From the NCBI GenBank assembly GCA_014268975.2, contig CP077096.1, positions 1,014,501-1,078,500 on the forward strand: a stretch of DNA of 64,000 bases, given 5' to 3'. The position numbers and the translations under genes were made by a program. Source of the DNA: Pseudomonas wayambapalatensis. Its GTDB lineage: Bacteria > Pseudomonadota > Gammaproteobacteria > Pseudomonadales > Pseudomonadaceae. The notes under the pieces were generated by a model. The model worked only from the letters and a program-made list of their open reading frames with translations. It ran no database searches and was not told the origin of the DNA. This document shows positions 8,569 to 18,780 of this stretch, piece by piece (the stretch's first letter is position 1; each line of letters starts with the position of its first letter).

Positions 8569-9918
8569 ATGCGTGATACCCAAGCCCTGGCCAGCTTCCT
8601 GGCCGACCTGCGCTACGAGGCCATCCCCGGCGCCGTGCTGGACCGCACCGAAGACCTGTTTCTCGACTGGCTCGGCTCGGCCCTGGCCAGCCAGGGATCG
8701 CACCCGATCCCGCTGTTCGAGCGTTACGCCGAACGCATGGGGCCCGCCTCGGGCCGTGCGCGCGTGCTGAGCAACGGCCGGCGTACCTCCGCCTATTTCG
8801 CCGCCCTGGTCAACGGCGCCGCCTCGCACCTGGTCGAGCAGGACGACCTGCACAACAGCTCCGTGCTGCACCCGGCCACCGTGGTGTTCTCCGCCGTGCT
8901 GGCGGCCGCGCAAGACCTGGGCAAGTCCGGCCAGGACCTGCTGCTGGCCTCGGTGGCCGGCTACGAGGCCGGCATCCGCATCGGCGAATTCCTCGGCCGT
9001 TCGCACTATCGGATCTTCCACACCACCGCCACGGTCGGCACCCTGGCTGCCGCCGTGGGCGTGGGCAAGCTGCTGGACTTCAACCAGGAGCAGTTCATCA
9101 ATCTGCTCGGCAGCGCCGGCACCCAGGCTGCGGGGCTGTGGGAGTTTCTGCGCGATGCTGCCGACTCCAAGCAGCTGCACACCGCCAAGGCCGCCGCCGA
9201 TGGCCTGCTCGCCGCTTACCTCACCGCCGATGGCCTGAGTGGGGCGCGCAACATCCTCGAAGGCGACCAGGGCATGGCCGCAGGCATGTCCAGCGATGCC
9301 GACCCCGCGCGGCTCTCCGACCGGCTCGGCACACGCTGGGCGCTGGCGGAAACCTCGTTCAAGTTCCACGCCTCGTGTCGTCACACCCACCCGGCGGCTG
9401 ATGCACTGCTGCACCTGATGCAGCGCGAGGAGCTGGGCCACGAGCAGATCGCCGAAGTGATCACCCGCGTGCATCAGGGCGCCATCGATGTGTTGGGGCG
9501 GGTGACCACACCGACCACCGTGCATCAGGCCAAGTTCTCCATGGGCACGGTACTGGGCCTGATCGCCGTGCATGGCAGTGCGCAGTTGCTGGAGTTCCGC
9601 GACCTGGCGCTGACCGATCCGCGCATCGCCGCGTTCCGCGACAAGGTGCGCATGCAGCTGGACCCTGAGGTGGACGGCGCCTATCCGGCGCGCTGGCTGG
9701 GGCGGGTCGAGGTGCGCTGCGTCGATGGCCGGCAGTTCAGCGCAGCCATCGACGAACCCAAGGGCGATCCGGGCAACACCCTGTCGCGCCCAGAGCTGGA
9801 GGCCAAGTTCCAGCGCCTGCTGGCCTATGCCGGGCAGCGCAGCGAGGCCGAGGGCCGAGCACTGATCGAGCGCGTCTGGCAACTGCGCGACGCGCAGTCG
9901 CTGGCGGACCTGCATTGA
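8569..9918 (+). CDS. MmgE/PrpD-family protein
   Basis: The 449-residue protein belongs to the family of 2-methylcitrate dehydratase (PrpD) and cis-aconitate decarboxylase. Typical blocks are NGAASHLVEQDDLHNSSVLHPATVV near residues 82-106, where the DDLH/HP motif lies in the family active site, and KFHASCRHTHPAADALL near 264-280. It starts 10 bp after the acyl-CoA dehydrogenase stop with GAGGAG just upstream, so it belongs to the same operon. Cis-aconitate decarboxylase makes itaconate in animals and fungi, so this family member in an itaconate-breakdown cluster may handle itaconate-related C5/C6 acids. The reaction is unproven. Confidence 0.8.
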   Translation: MRDTQALASFLADLRYEAIPGAVLDRTEDLFLDWLGSALASQGSHPIPLFERYAERMGPASGRARVLSNGRRTSAYFAALVNGAASHLVEQDDLHNSSVLHPATVVFSAVLAAAQDLGKSGQDLLLASVAGYEAGIRIGEFLGRSHYRIFHTTATVGTLAAAVGVGKLLDFNQEQFINLLGSAGTQAAGLWEFLRDAADSKQLHTAKAAADGLLAAYLTADGLSGARNILEGDQGMAAGMSSDADPARLSDRLGTRWALAETSFKFHASCRHTHPAADALLHLMQREELGHEQIAEVITRVHQGAIDVLGRVTTPTTVHQAKFSMGTVLGLIAVHGSAQLLEFRDLALTDPRIAAFRDKVRMQLDPEVDGAYPARWLGRVEVRCVDGRQFSAAIDEPKGDPGNTLSRPELEAKFQRLLAYAGQRSEAEGRALIERVWQLRDAQSLADLH

Positions 9919-9938
9919 ACACCGAACAGGAATTTGCC

Positions 9939-11138
9939 ATGACCCAATCCGCTCCCCGCCCGCTGGACGGCATCACCGTCGTCAGCCTGGAACATGCCAT
10001 CGCCGCGCCGTTCTGCACCCGCCAACTGGCGGACCTGGGCGCGCGCGTGATCAAGATCGAGCGCCCCGGCAGCGGCGATTTCGCCCGCGGCTACGACCAG
10101 CGTGTCGATGGCCTGGCCTCGCACTTTGTCTGGACCAACCGCTCCAAGCAGAGCCTGACCCTGGACCTCAAGCAGGACGAGGCGGACGACATCCTGCTGG
10201 CGCTGCTGGCCAAGGCCGACGTGCTGGTGCAGAACCTCGCACCAGGTGCGGCGGCGCGCATGGGGTTGTCGTTCGAGGCCCTGCACGCGCGCTTTCCGCG
10301 GCTGATCGTCTGCGATATCTCCGGCTACGGCGAAGGTGGCCCGTACGAGAAGAAAAAGGCCTACGACCTGCTGATCCAGAGCGAGGGCGGTTTTCTCTCG
10401 GTGACCGGCGGGCCGGGCGAGGAACAGATGGCCAAGGCCGGATGCTCGGTCGCCGATATCGCTGCCGGTATGTATGCCTATACCGGCGTGCTGTCGGCGC
10501 TGCTGCTGCGTGACAAGACCGGCGTCGGCAGCCGCATCGACGTGTCGATGCTGGAGAGCCTGGTGGAATGGATGGGCTACCCGATGTACTACGCCTACAA
10601 CGGTGCGCCGCCACCACCGCGGGCGGGCGCGTCGCACTCGACCATCTACCCGTACGGGCCGTTCCCCACTGGCGGTGGCGGCACGATCATGCTGGGGCTG
10701 CAGAACGAGCGGGAATGGCAGCTGTTTTGCGAGAAGGTGCTGCTCGACCCGGCGCTGGCCAGCGATGCGCGGTTCTCCGCGAACTTCCGTCGCTCGGAGA
10801 ACCGCGAGGTGCTGCGCCAGATCATCATCGACGGCTTCGCCGCGCTGTCGCTGGACGAGGTGGTGGCGCGTCTTGAGGACGCGCAGATCGCCAACGCCCG
10901 GGTCAACGACATGCAGGGCGTCTGGCAGCACCCGCAGCTCAAGGCCCGCGACTGCTGGCGCGAGGTCGACAGCCCGGCTGGCAAGCTGCCGTCGCTGCTG
11001 CCGCCGGGGCGCAACGCCGCCTTTACCCCGCGCATGGACCCGGTGCCGGGGCTGGGCCAGCACAGCGCAGCGATTCTCGAGGAGCTGGGTTTCTCGGTCG
11101 AAGACCAGGCCCGGCTGGCGGCTGCTGGTGTCGTTTGA
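9939..11138 (+). CDS. ict: Itaconate CoA-transferase (CaiB/BaiF, family III CoA-transferase)
   Basis: The 399-residue cytoplasmic enzyme is predicted to move CoA from succinyl-CoA to itaconate, the first step of itaconate breakdown. The N-terminus PLDGITVVSLEHAIAAPF is the family III CoA-transferase opening, and the catalytic aspartate is in KAGCSVADIAAG near residue 172. The ATG at 9939 has CAGGAA upstream; a TTG at 9915 would overlap the preceding gene and lacks support. The order ich - acyl-CoA dehydrogenase - MmgE/PrpD - CoA-transferase - CitE-like lyase is the basis for choosing itaconate over other substrates such as mesaconate or methylsuccinate. Confidence 0.82.
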   Translation: MTQSAPRPLDGITVVSLEHAIAAPFCTRQLADLGARVIKIERPGSGDFARGYDQRVDGLASHFVWTNRSKQSLTLDLKQDEADDILLALLAKADVLVQNLAPGAAARMGLSFEALHARFPRLIVCDISGYGEGGPYEKKKAYDLLIQSEGGFLSVTGGPGEEQMAKAGCSVADIAAGMYAYTGVLSALLLRDKTGVGSRIDVSMLESLVEWMGYPMYYAYNGAPPPPRAGASHSTIYPYGPFPTGGGGTIMLGLQNEREWQLFCEKVLLDPALASDARFSANFRRSENREVLRQIIIDGFAALSLDEVVARLEDAQIANARVNDMQGVWQHPQLKARDCWREVDSPAGKLPSLLPPGRNAAFTPRMDPVPGLGQHSAAILEELGFSVEDQARLAAAGVV

Positions 11139-11157
11139 TGACAAGGAGTGATTGCTG

Positions 11158-11985
11158 ATGCCGCAAACCATCGTCCGTTCAGCGCTGTTCGTGCCGGGCA
11201 GCCGCCCCGAGCGTTTCGCCAAGGCCCTTGCTGCCGGTGCCGATGCTGTCATCGTCGATTTCGAGGATGCCGTCGAGGAGCCGCTCAAGCGCCAGGCGCG
11301 CGACAACCTCGCCGCCTTTCTGGCAGCCCATCCGCAGGCGCGGGTGTGGGTCAGGGTCAACGCCCCGGAGCATGCCGGGCATGCCGATGACCTGGCGTTC
11401 TGCGCGCAGCAGCCCGGCGTCAGCGCCGTGCTGCTGCCCAAGGTCGAAAATGCCGCCCAGGTGGCGGTGGCCTGGCGCACCGGCAAGCCAGTGCTGCCGA
11501 TCATCGAGACGGCCAAGGGCTTGCTGGCGCTGGAGCGCATTGCCGGTGCCGAGGGGGTCGAGCGTTTGTCGTTCGGTAGCCTGGACCTGGCGCTGGACCT
11601 GAACCTCAACACCGACAGCGCCTCGGCCCAGCGCTTTCTCGACCAGGCGCGCATGGCGGTGCAACTGCATTCGCGCGGCGCCGACCTGGCGCCCCCGCTG
11701 GACGGGGTGTTCCCGGCCATCGGCGACCCGCAAGGGCAGCAGCGGGCCATGCGCCATGCCTATGACATGGGCTATGGCGGGGCGCTGTGCATCCATCCCA
11801 GCCAGGTGCCGTTGATTCATGGCGTGCTGGCGCCGAGCAGCGAAGAGCTGGCCTGGGCACGGCGGGTGGTGGACGCCAGTGTAGCGGCCAAGGGCGCCGG
11901 GGCGTTCCAGCTCGATGGGCAGATGGTCGATGCGCCGGTGCTGTTGCGGGCGCAGCGGCTGTTGGCATTGGCCAAAAGCACCTAG
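11158..11985 (+). CDS. ccl: (S)-citramalyl-CoA lyase (CitE/HpcH-HpaI family)
   Basis: The 275-residue enzyme should cleave citramalyl-CoA to acetyl-CoA and pyruvate, the last step of itaconate breakdown. CitE-family signatures are visible: SALFVPGSRPERFAKAL at residues 8-24, the metal-binding VIVDFEDAVEEP near 35-46, IETAKGLLALE, FGSLDLALDL and CIHPSQVPLIH. The ATG at 11158 has AAGGAG nine bases upstream; a TTG two codons earlier is less likely. It follows ict by 19 bp in the same operon. REP elements separate it from the TRAP transporter genes. Confidence 0.83.
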   Translation: MPQTIVRSALFVPGSRPERFAKALAAGADAVIVDFEDAVEEPLKRQARDNLAAFLAAHPQARVWVRVNAPEHAGHADDLAFCAQQPGVSAVLLPKVENAAQVAVAWRTGKPVLPIIETAKGLLALERIAGAEGVERLSFGSLDLALDLNLNTDSASAQRFLDQARMAVQLHSRGADLAPPLDGVFPAIGDPQGQQRAMRHAYDMGYGGALCIHPSQVPLIHGVLAPSSEELAWARRVVDASVAAKGAGAFQLDGQMVDAPVLLRAQRLLALAKST

Positions 11986-11989
11986 GCCT

Positions 11990-12232
11990 TTCGCGGGGCA
12001 AGCCGGTGCCCGACACCGCGGTGTCCTTTTCGCGGGCAAGCCCGCTCCCACAGGAGCTGGGCTGGTTTAAGACTTTGAACAAGACAGTGGCAGGTACAGC
12101 GCTGACTCTGGGCTAAACGCTGTACCTGTAGGAGCGGGCTTGCCCGCGAACACCGGCAAAGCCGGTGCCATATCCACTGATGTATCTGTGGGAGCGGGCT
12201 CGTCCCGCGATCACCGGCATAGCCGGTGCCAT
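11990..12232. repeat. Cluster of REP elements between ccl and the TRAP transporter
   Basis: Three REP units are seen: TCGCGGGCAAGCCCGCTCCC (about 12030-12049), TGTAGGAGCGGGCTTGCCCG (12126-12145) and the variant TGTGGGAGCGGGCTCGTCCC (about 12188-12207). Each is followed or preceded by a short CACCGGC/GCCGGTG hairpin. The rest of the 390-bp gap to 12376 holds no gene. Confidence 0.85.
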
Positions 12233-12363
12233 CCCCCAGCCACCCAGGAGCGTTCACCCCAGCCAAACGCAGGCTTACACAAAAGCAGATTCTCGAAACA
12301 CGCCCGATTGGGCCATCGTACCCTTGGCAACGCTTCCCTGCTGACCCCTCCCAACAACAATAA

Positions 12364-13374
<1,011 letters not shown>

Positions 13375-13441
13375 TCGCTTCCATCGCCCATGGCCACCTG
13401 CAGCGCAGGTGGCCCGGCTTCCTTCTGTCCGGAGAATGCCC

Positions 13442-14074
13442 ATGCACAGGATCAGACGCGTCTGGGAGCACTTCGAGGAGGGCATGATCGCCTTCCTCCT
13501 GGCGGCCATGACCTTGATCACCTTCATCTACGTGGCGCTGAACAACCTCTACACCCTGTTCTACACCCTCAGCGACCACTGGAGCTTCGCCAGCGAGCTG
13601 CTGCTCGACATCGGCGACCACTTGATGGGCTACGCCCAGGAAATGAGCTGGAGCATCGCCCTGACCAAGGCGCTGTTCGGCTGGCTGATCTTCTTCGGCA
13701 TCGCCTACGGCGTGCGTACCGCCGGCCACCTCGGCGTCGACGTGCTGGTGCGGCGCACACGCAAGCCGGTGCAACGCATCCTGGCGATGATCGCCTGCGC
13801 CTGCTGCCTGGCCTATGCCGGGTTGTTCCTGGTTGCCAGCATCAAGTGGGTGAATGCCGTGTTCGTCGCCGGCATCGGCGCTGAAGACCTCGACCGCTAC
13901 GGCATCAAGATCGGCCACATCGCGCTGATCGTGCCGTTCGGCTTCGCCCTGATCATCGTGCGCTACCTGGAAATCCTCTACCGCATCTTCACCCACCGCC
14001 AGACCAGTCTGGGCCTGGCGGATGAAGCTGCAGAGGCGAGCAAACTGGCCAACCCGGGCGAGGAGTCACACTGA
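13442..14074 (+). CDS. TRAP transporter small permease (DctQ type)
   Basis: The 210-residue membrane protein has four predicted spans: residues about 17-37, 75-95, 108-130 and 158-178. The start at 13442 was chosen over an upstream ATG at 13436 because GGAG at 13431-13434 has proper spacing only to 13442. It is the small, four-helix subunit that ties the binding protein to the large permease. Its stop shares a base with the DctM start (TGATG), so translation is coupled. Confidence 0.88.
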   Translation: MHRIRRVWEHFEEGMIAFLLAAMTLITFIYVALNNLYTLFYTLSDHWSFASELLLDIGDHLMGYAQEMSWSIALTKALFGWLIFFGIAYGVRTAGHLGVDVLVRRTRKPVQRILAMIACACCLAYAGLFLVASIKWVNAVFVAGIGAEDLDRYGIKIGHIALIVPFGFALIIVRYLEILYRIFTHRQTSLGLADEAAEASKLANPGEESH

Positions 14075-15357
14075 TGACCGTTATCTGCCTGTTCCTGCTG
14101 CTGTTCGTGTTCATGTTCCTCGGCGTGCCGATCGCCATTTCCCTTGGCCTGTCGGGCGCGGTGTCGATCCTGCTGTTCAGCCAGGACTCGCTCAGCTCGC
14201 TGGCGATCAAGCTGTTCGAGACCTCCGACAGCTACACCTTCCTGGCGATCCCGTTCTTCCTGCTGTCGGGCGCGTTCATGACCACCGGCGGCGTCGCCCA
14301 ACGTCTGATCGACTTCGCCAACGCCTGCGTCGGCCACATCCGCGGCGGCCTGGCCATTGCCGCAGTGCTGGCATGCATGCTGTTCGCCGCGCTGTCCGGC
14401 TCCTCGCCCGCCACCGTCGCCGCCGTCGGCTCCATCGCCGTGGCCGGTATGGTGCGCTCGGGTTATCCGAAGGAGTTCGGCGCCGGGATCATCTGCAACG
14501 CCGGCACCCTTGGCATCCTCATTCCGCCATCTATCGTCATGGTGGTGTACTCGGCCGCCACCGAAACCTCGGTGGGCAAGCTGTTCATGGCCGGTGTGAT
14601 ACCCGGGATCCTGCTCGGCCTCGCCTTGATGGTGACCATCTACATCGTCGCCCGCGTCAAGAAACTCCCCGCCCAGCCGCGTGCCAGCTTCGCCGAATGG
14701 CTGCGCACCGCCCGCCGCGCGTTCTGGGGGCTGTTGCTGCTGGTGATCATCCTCGGTGGTATCTACAGCGGCATGTTCACCCCGACCGAAGCGGCCGCGG
14801 TGGCGGCGGTGTACTCGGCGTTCATCGCGCTGTTCGTCTACAAGGACATGCGCCTGCGCGACTGCCCCAAGGTGCTGCTCGAGTCCGGGCGCCTGACCAT
14901 CATGCTGCTGTTCATCATCGCCAACGCCATGCTCTTCGCCCACGTGCTGACCACCGAGCAGATTCCCCAGCAGATCACCCAGTGGGTGCTCTCCGAAGGC
15001 CTGACGCCGATCGGCTTCCTGATCATGGTCAACGTGGTGCTGCTGGTGGCGGGGAGCTTCATGGAGCCTTCGGCGATCATCCTGATCCTGGCGCCGATCT
15101 TCTTCCCGATCGCGATGAAGCTGGGCATCGACCCGATCCACCTGGGGATCGTGATGGTGGTGAACATGGAGATCGGCCTGGTGCATCCGCCGGTGGGGCT
15201 GAACCTGTTCGTGACCAGTGCGGTGACTGGATTGACGCTGGGGCAGACGATTCGTGCGGCGCTGCCGTGGTTGTCGATTCTGTTGCTGTTCCTGGTGCTG
15301 GTGACCTATGTGCCGTTTATTTCGCTGGCGTTGCCGGAGTGGTTGGGGATGCCGTAG
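14074..15357 (+). CDS. TRAP transporter large permease (DctM type)
   Basis: The 427-residue permease has about twelve membrane segments. Family features include FLGVPIAISLGLSGAVSIL at the N-terminus, ALSGSSPATVAAVGSIAVAGM with the conserved GSSPATVAAVG stretch, GILIPPSIVMVVYSAATETSVGKLFMAGVIPG, and MEIGLVHPPVGLNLFVTSAVTG near the end. The start overlaps the DctQ stop by one base. A long perfect hairpin follows, which likely ends the operon. The last 25 residues (PWLSILLLFLVLVTYVPF) resemble the relic at 16254-16375. Confidence 0.92.
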   Translation: MTVICLFLLLFVFMFLGVPIAISLGLSGAVSILLFSQDSLSSLAIKLFETSDSYTFLAIPFFLLSGAFMTTGGVAQRLIDFANACVGHIRGGLAIAAVLACMLFAALSGSSPATVAAVGSIAVAGMVRSGYPKEFGAGIICNAGTLGILIPPSIVMVVYSAATETSVGKLFMAGVIPGILLGLALMVTIYIVARVKKLPAQPRASFAEWLRTARRAFWGLLLLVIILGGIYSGMFTPTEAAAVAAVYSAFIALFVYKDMRLRDCPKVLLESGRLTIMLLFIIANAMLFAHVLTTEQIPQQITQWVLSEGLTPIGFLIMVNVVLLVAGSFMEPSAIILILAPIFFPIAMKLGIDPIHLGIVMVVNMEIGLVHPPVGLNLFVTSAVTGLTLGQTIRAALPWLSILLLFLVLVTYVPFISLALPEWLGMP

Positions 15358-15374
15358 GGGGGGTTGGCATTTCG

Positions 15375-15415
15375 GACCAGAAGGCGCTGACGATGATCGT
15401 CAGCGCCTTCTGGTC
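15375..15415. terminator. Perfect 20-bp-stem hairpin between dctM and the converging gene
   Basis: The two arms starting GACCAGAAGGCGCTGACGAT are exact complements around a single central G. It lies 17 bp past the dctM stop and 8 bp before the stop of the converging gene at 15423, so it can serve both strands. There is no clear T tract. Confidence 0.7.
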
Positions 15416-15422
15416 GCAGCCC

Positions 15423-15911
15423 TCAGGAGCCCTTGATCTTGGCGAATCCATGGATGACGGAGGTCAAACGCATACTCAGTCCGAATTCTTCCACGGGGCC
15501 TTCGTAGACCGCTCGATGGATACCGGCGCCGGAATACTTCACAACGGTTCCGACATCAACAGGGGCATTGTGCAGCGGCTTGCCGTCTTTGTCATAGATG
15601 ACCACACGGCTATAGCCCAACGAAGAAGAGAAGCAATCCAGCGCCAGATAGTTTGTGGGGTTGGCGAAGGTCAGTTCAAAGGAGGCATCAGTTCCGCTAT
15701 GTCCGGTTGTTCCGTGGACAAGGATGCTGTTTTGGCCGTTGCTGTCTTCCAGCACTATGAATTTAACGTTGTTGCCACTGGAACTCAGCGTGAGCGTGTA
15801 TCCCAGCCTTTGCACTTCACCTTTGAGTTCACTACCGCGGTTCAGATCCTTAAAAGAATCAGTGATGTAGGGTATTTGGGAGTCCTTATAAAGCTCATTC
15901 ATCTTGGTCAT
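15423..15911 (-). CDS. Hypothetical protein, low-GC accessory gene
   Basis: The protein has 162 residues from the ATG preceded by CAGGAG (MTKMNELYKDSQIPYITDSF). An open frame continues upstream to 16034 but has no ribosome site there. The product is soluble, with no signal peptide. It is rich in Ser, Gly, Asn, Val and Tyr in alternating patterns (YTLTLSSSGNNVKFIVLEDS, ASFELTFANPTNYLALDC), which suggests an all-beta sandwich such as a carbohydrate- or lipid-binding fold or a toxin-like fold. No family was recognised. Base composition is lower in GC than the TRAP genes beside it, which marks the left edge of the accessory zone. Confidence 0.7.
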   Translation of the reverse strand: MTKMNELYKDSQIPYITDSFKDLNRGSELKGEVQRLGYTLTLSSSGNNVKFIVLEDSNGQNSILVHGTTGHSGTDASFELTFANPTNYLALDCFSSSLGYSRVVIYDKDGKPLHNAPVDVGTVVKYSGAGIHRAVYEGPVEEFGLSMRLTSVIHGFAKIKGS

Positions 15912-16165
15912 CGTCTGCTCCTGAAGGGCGAACCCCTGAGTTTCGGTTGGGATAACGACGAACGCATGAGGGCTGGCTGTATTCCAGGCTAAACAAGAAG
16001 GAGACCTACCCGCCCATACAGGCTCGGGGTTCATGTTGGGTGAGGAATAACAGGGCCGGCAACTGGCAGACTTGTCAGTTGCTGGTGGCCTGTAGGGCTT
16101 CTATATTCAGCGCTTTTGTTTGCATTTGGATTGAGTCGGCTACGAGCATTCACAAAGCCAGCACC

Positions 16166-16251
16166 CTGTGTCGGCAGGGGAGCAGCATTCAGTCATACAG
16201 CCACGGCTTGAGCTCGGCCAGGTTGCTGATGACCACCTGCTGTACCAATTC
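16166..16251. repeat. Left copy of a diverged ~85-bp direct repeat flanking the GMC oxidoreductase
   Basis: The segment starting CTGTGTCGGCA and containing CATTCAGTC, CAGCCACG and CTCGGCCA recurs at 18059-18142 with roughly 75-80% identity by eye. On the minus strand both copies read as the end of a protein, LAELKPWLYD-stop here and LAEFKTWLED-stop in the other copy. They look like two relics of the same gene end. Confidence 0.6.
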
Positions 16252-16253
16252 AC

Positions 16254-16375
<122 letters not shown>

Positions 16376-16449
16376 TAATCGACCGATATCGGTGCGGAAT
16401 GCTGCGCAGCAGAATCTTGGGTTCCTACTGACACTCAGGCACTGAACGC

Positions 16450-18003
16450 ATGCAGCAACTGACTGATCACACTTACGATTTCATCGTCTGTGGCGCCGGC
16501 ACCTCGGGGTGCGTGGTCGCCGCCCGCCTTGCCGACCAGCCCGGCGCCCGGGTCCTGCTGATCGAAGCCGGCAGTGCCTACACCGGCCCGGAGGTCACCG
16601 ACCCCGCGCAATGGCCGGCGAACCTCGGTTCCGAGCGCGACTGGGGTTTCGAGGCGCAACCCAACCCCGCCTTGAACGGCCGCCGCATGGCGTTGAACAT
16701 GGGCAAGGGCCTCGGTGGCGGCTCCAGCATCAACGTGATGGTGTGGGCGCGCGGGCACCGCACCGACTGGGACCACTTCGCCGAGGAAAGCGGCGATCCT
16801 GGCTGGGGCTACGAATCGGTGCTCGGCTACTACCGCCGCATCGAAAACTGGCAAGGCCACCCCGATCCCCTGCGCCGCGGCTCGACCGGACCCGTGCACG
16901 TCGCCCAACCTCGCGCGCCCCAGGCCCTCGCCTTGGCCACCCTGGAGGCCGCCAGCCAACTGGGCATCCCCCGTTTCGACAGCCCAAACGGCGAGATGAT
17001 GGAAGGCTCCGGCGGCGTCGCCATCGCTGACCTGCGCATCAAGGAAGGCAAGCGTGACTCTGTGTACGACGCTTATATCGTGCCGCGGCTGCACAACCCG
17101 AACCTGCACATCCTCACGCAGGCGCTGGTGGCTCGCGTGTTGTTCGATGGCCGTAAGGCGAGAGGTGTCGAGGTCGTGGTCGAAGGCCAACTGCAGCGTT
17201 TCTACGTGACGGGTGAAGTGATCCTGTCGATGGGCGCGGTGAACACCCCCAAGGTGTTGATGCAGTCCGGCATCGGCCCGGAAGCCGAGTTACGCGCGCA
17301 CGGCATCCCATTGCTCAACGTATTGCCAGGCGTGGGGCAGAACCCCCAGGACCACGTCGCCTTCGGCTGCACCTGGGCGTACTCGCAGCCGCAGCCGGTC
17401 GGCGGCGGAGGTTGCGAGGCCACCTTGTACTGGAAGAGCGACGCCCGCCTCGACGCGCCGGACTTGCTGCACTGCCAACTGGAATTCGCCGTACCTTCAC
17501 CCCCCGAGATCGGCATTGCCCCGCCGGCGCAGGGTTGGACGATGTTCGCCGGCTTGGCCAGGCCCGTCAGCCGCGGGCAGTTGCGGCTGTCGGGCGCTGG
17601 CGTGCTGGACAGGATGCTGATCGAGCCGAACAGCTTGAGCGCGCCGGAAGACATGGCCGCCGCGTTGGCTTCGGTCGAGTTGTGCAGGGAGTTGGGGAAC
17701 CATCGCGCGTTTGCCGGGTTGGTGAGCGGAGAGGTCGTACCTGGGCCGCGGGATAAGCAGGGAATGGAGCGGTTCTTGTGCAACTCGGCGGTGAGTTTTT
17801 GGCACCAGTGCGGGACGGCGAAGATGGGCCGGGATGAGAGGGCGGTGGTGGATCGCGCGTTGAGGGTTTATGGGGTGAGCGGCTTGCGAGTGGTGGATGC
17901 TTCGGTGATGCCGCGGATCACCGTGGGGAATACGATGGCGGCTTGTGTGGTGATTGGGGAGCGGGGGGCGGACCTTTTGCTGGGCAGTCGAGCGGTGTTG
18001 TAA
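16450..18003 (+). CDS. GMC-family FAD oxidoreductase (choline/alcohol dehydrogenase-like)
   Basis: The 517-residue flavoprotein starts with the dinucleotide-binding motif DFIVCGAGTSGCVVAARLAD (residues 10-29) and VLLIEAG. GMC signatures follow: NMGKGLGGGSSINVMVWARGHRTDW near 80-104, GAVNTPKVLMQSGIGP near 259-274, the catalytic histidine in FWHQCGTAKMGRD near 455, and RVVDASVMPRITVGNTMAACVVIGERGAD at the end. The substrate alcohol cannot be told from sequence. It is the only intact gene between two direct repeats, with a TRAP permease relic upstream and an IS3 relic downstream. It may be what remains of a transporter-dehydrogenase unit. Confidence 0.85.
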   Translation: MQQLTDHTYDFIVCGAGTSGCVVAARLADQPGARVLLIEAGSAYTGPEVTDPAQWPANLGSERDWGFEAQPNPALNGRRMALNMGKGLGGGSSINVMVWARGHRTDWDHFAEESGDPGWGYESVLGYYRRIENWQGHPDPLRRGSTGPVHVAQPRAPQALALATLEAASQLGIPRFDSPNGEMMEGSGGVAIADLRIKEGKRDSVYDAYIVPRLHNPNLHILTQALVARVLFDGRKARGVEVVVEGQLQRFYVTGEVILSMGAVNTPKVLMQSGIGPEAELRAHGIPLLNVLPGVGQNPQDHVAFGCTWAYSQPQPVGGGGCEATLYWKSDARLDAPDLLHCQLEFAVPSPPEIGIAPPAQGWTMFAGLARPVSRGQLRLSGAGVLDRMLIEPNSLSAPEDMAAALASVELCRELGNHRAFAGLVSGEVVPGPRDKQGMERFLCNSAVSFWHQCGTAKMGRDERAVVDRALRVYGVSGLRVVDASVMPRITVGNTMAACVVIGERGADLLLGSRAVL

Positions 18004-18058
18004 GGGGCTGCTGATACGCAGCTTTCGAGGGGACGGGGGGGCGTGCGCTGTTGGCATT

Positions 18059-18142
18059 CTGTGTCGGCACGCGCGGACATTCAGTCTTCCAGCCACGTCT
18101 TGAACTCGGCCAAGTGCTGATGGCCAACTGCCGTGCCAATCC
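18059..18142. repeat. Right copy of the diverged direct repeat flanking the GMC oxidoreductase
   Basis: This is the partner of 16166-16251 in the same orientation, with CTGTGTCGGCA, CATTCAGTC, CAGCCACG and CTCGGCCA in order. It has a one-base deletion relative to the left copy inside the reading frame of the putative protein end. Confidence 0.6.
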
Positions 18143-18203
18143 AACCCCTGACTGCCGGGACTGGATCTTGTGAAGTTCACCGATCGTTGCGTAGTGACGG
18201 TGA

Positions 18204-18485
<282 letters not shown>

Positions 18486-18536
18486 CCACTACAAAATGTC
18501 TACGGCGTCGCGGGCTGACCAGTACCTCTGCCGTGC

Positions 18537-18558
18537 TCTGTAGGAAATTTCCTACAGA
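18537..18558. promoter_or_regulatory. 22-bp perfect palindrome, GacA-box-like, upstream of the secretion genes
   Basis: The core TGTAGGAAATTTCCTACA (18539-18556) is extended by two more paired bases on each side. It resembles the GacA upstream sequence TGTAAG-N6-CTTACA, with one changed base per half-site. It ends about 220 bp before the ABC transporter start at 18781. The inner 16 bp recur exactly at 30244-30259 upstream of the adhesin gene. Confidence 0.55.
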
Positions 18559-18780
18559 AAAACTTCCTATCGCTCTCAATAATCACCTCATCTACCGTAA
18601 TCGGCTTATCCAGGCGATGCGTCTAACGATCCAAGCACTTGAAAAGTTAATGCGGGGGCAATAGTTGAATCCTCTGCGCGTGCAGCGATAGTTATTTTAA
18701 ATTTGTGAAACCATCAATCAAAATATGAACTCATGCAGCGCTGGCTGTAAGAAAATTATTTGAAATGAGGTGCGGGGAAA

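Noticed and set aside
8119..9915. 598-codon antisense frame over the acyl-CoA dehydrogenase and MmgE/PrpD genes
   Set aside because: No motif or start signal is present, and two intact enzymes are on the other strand.
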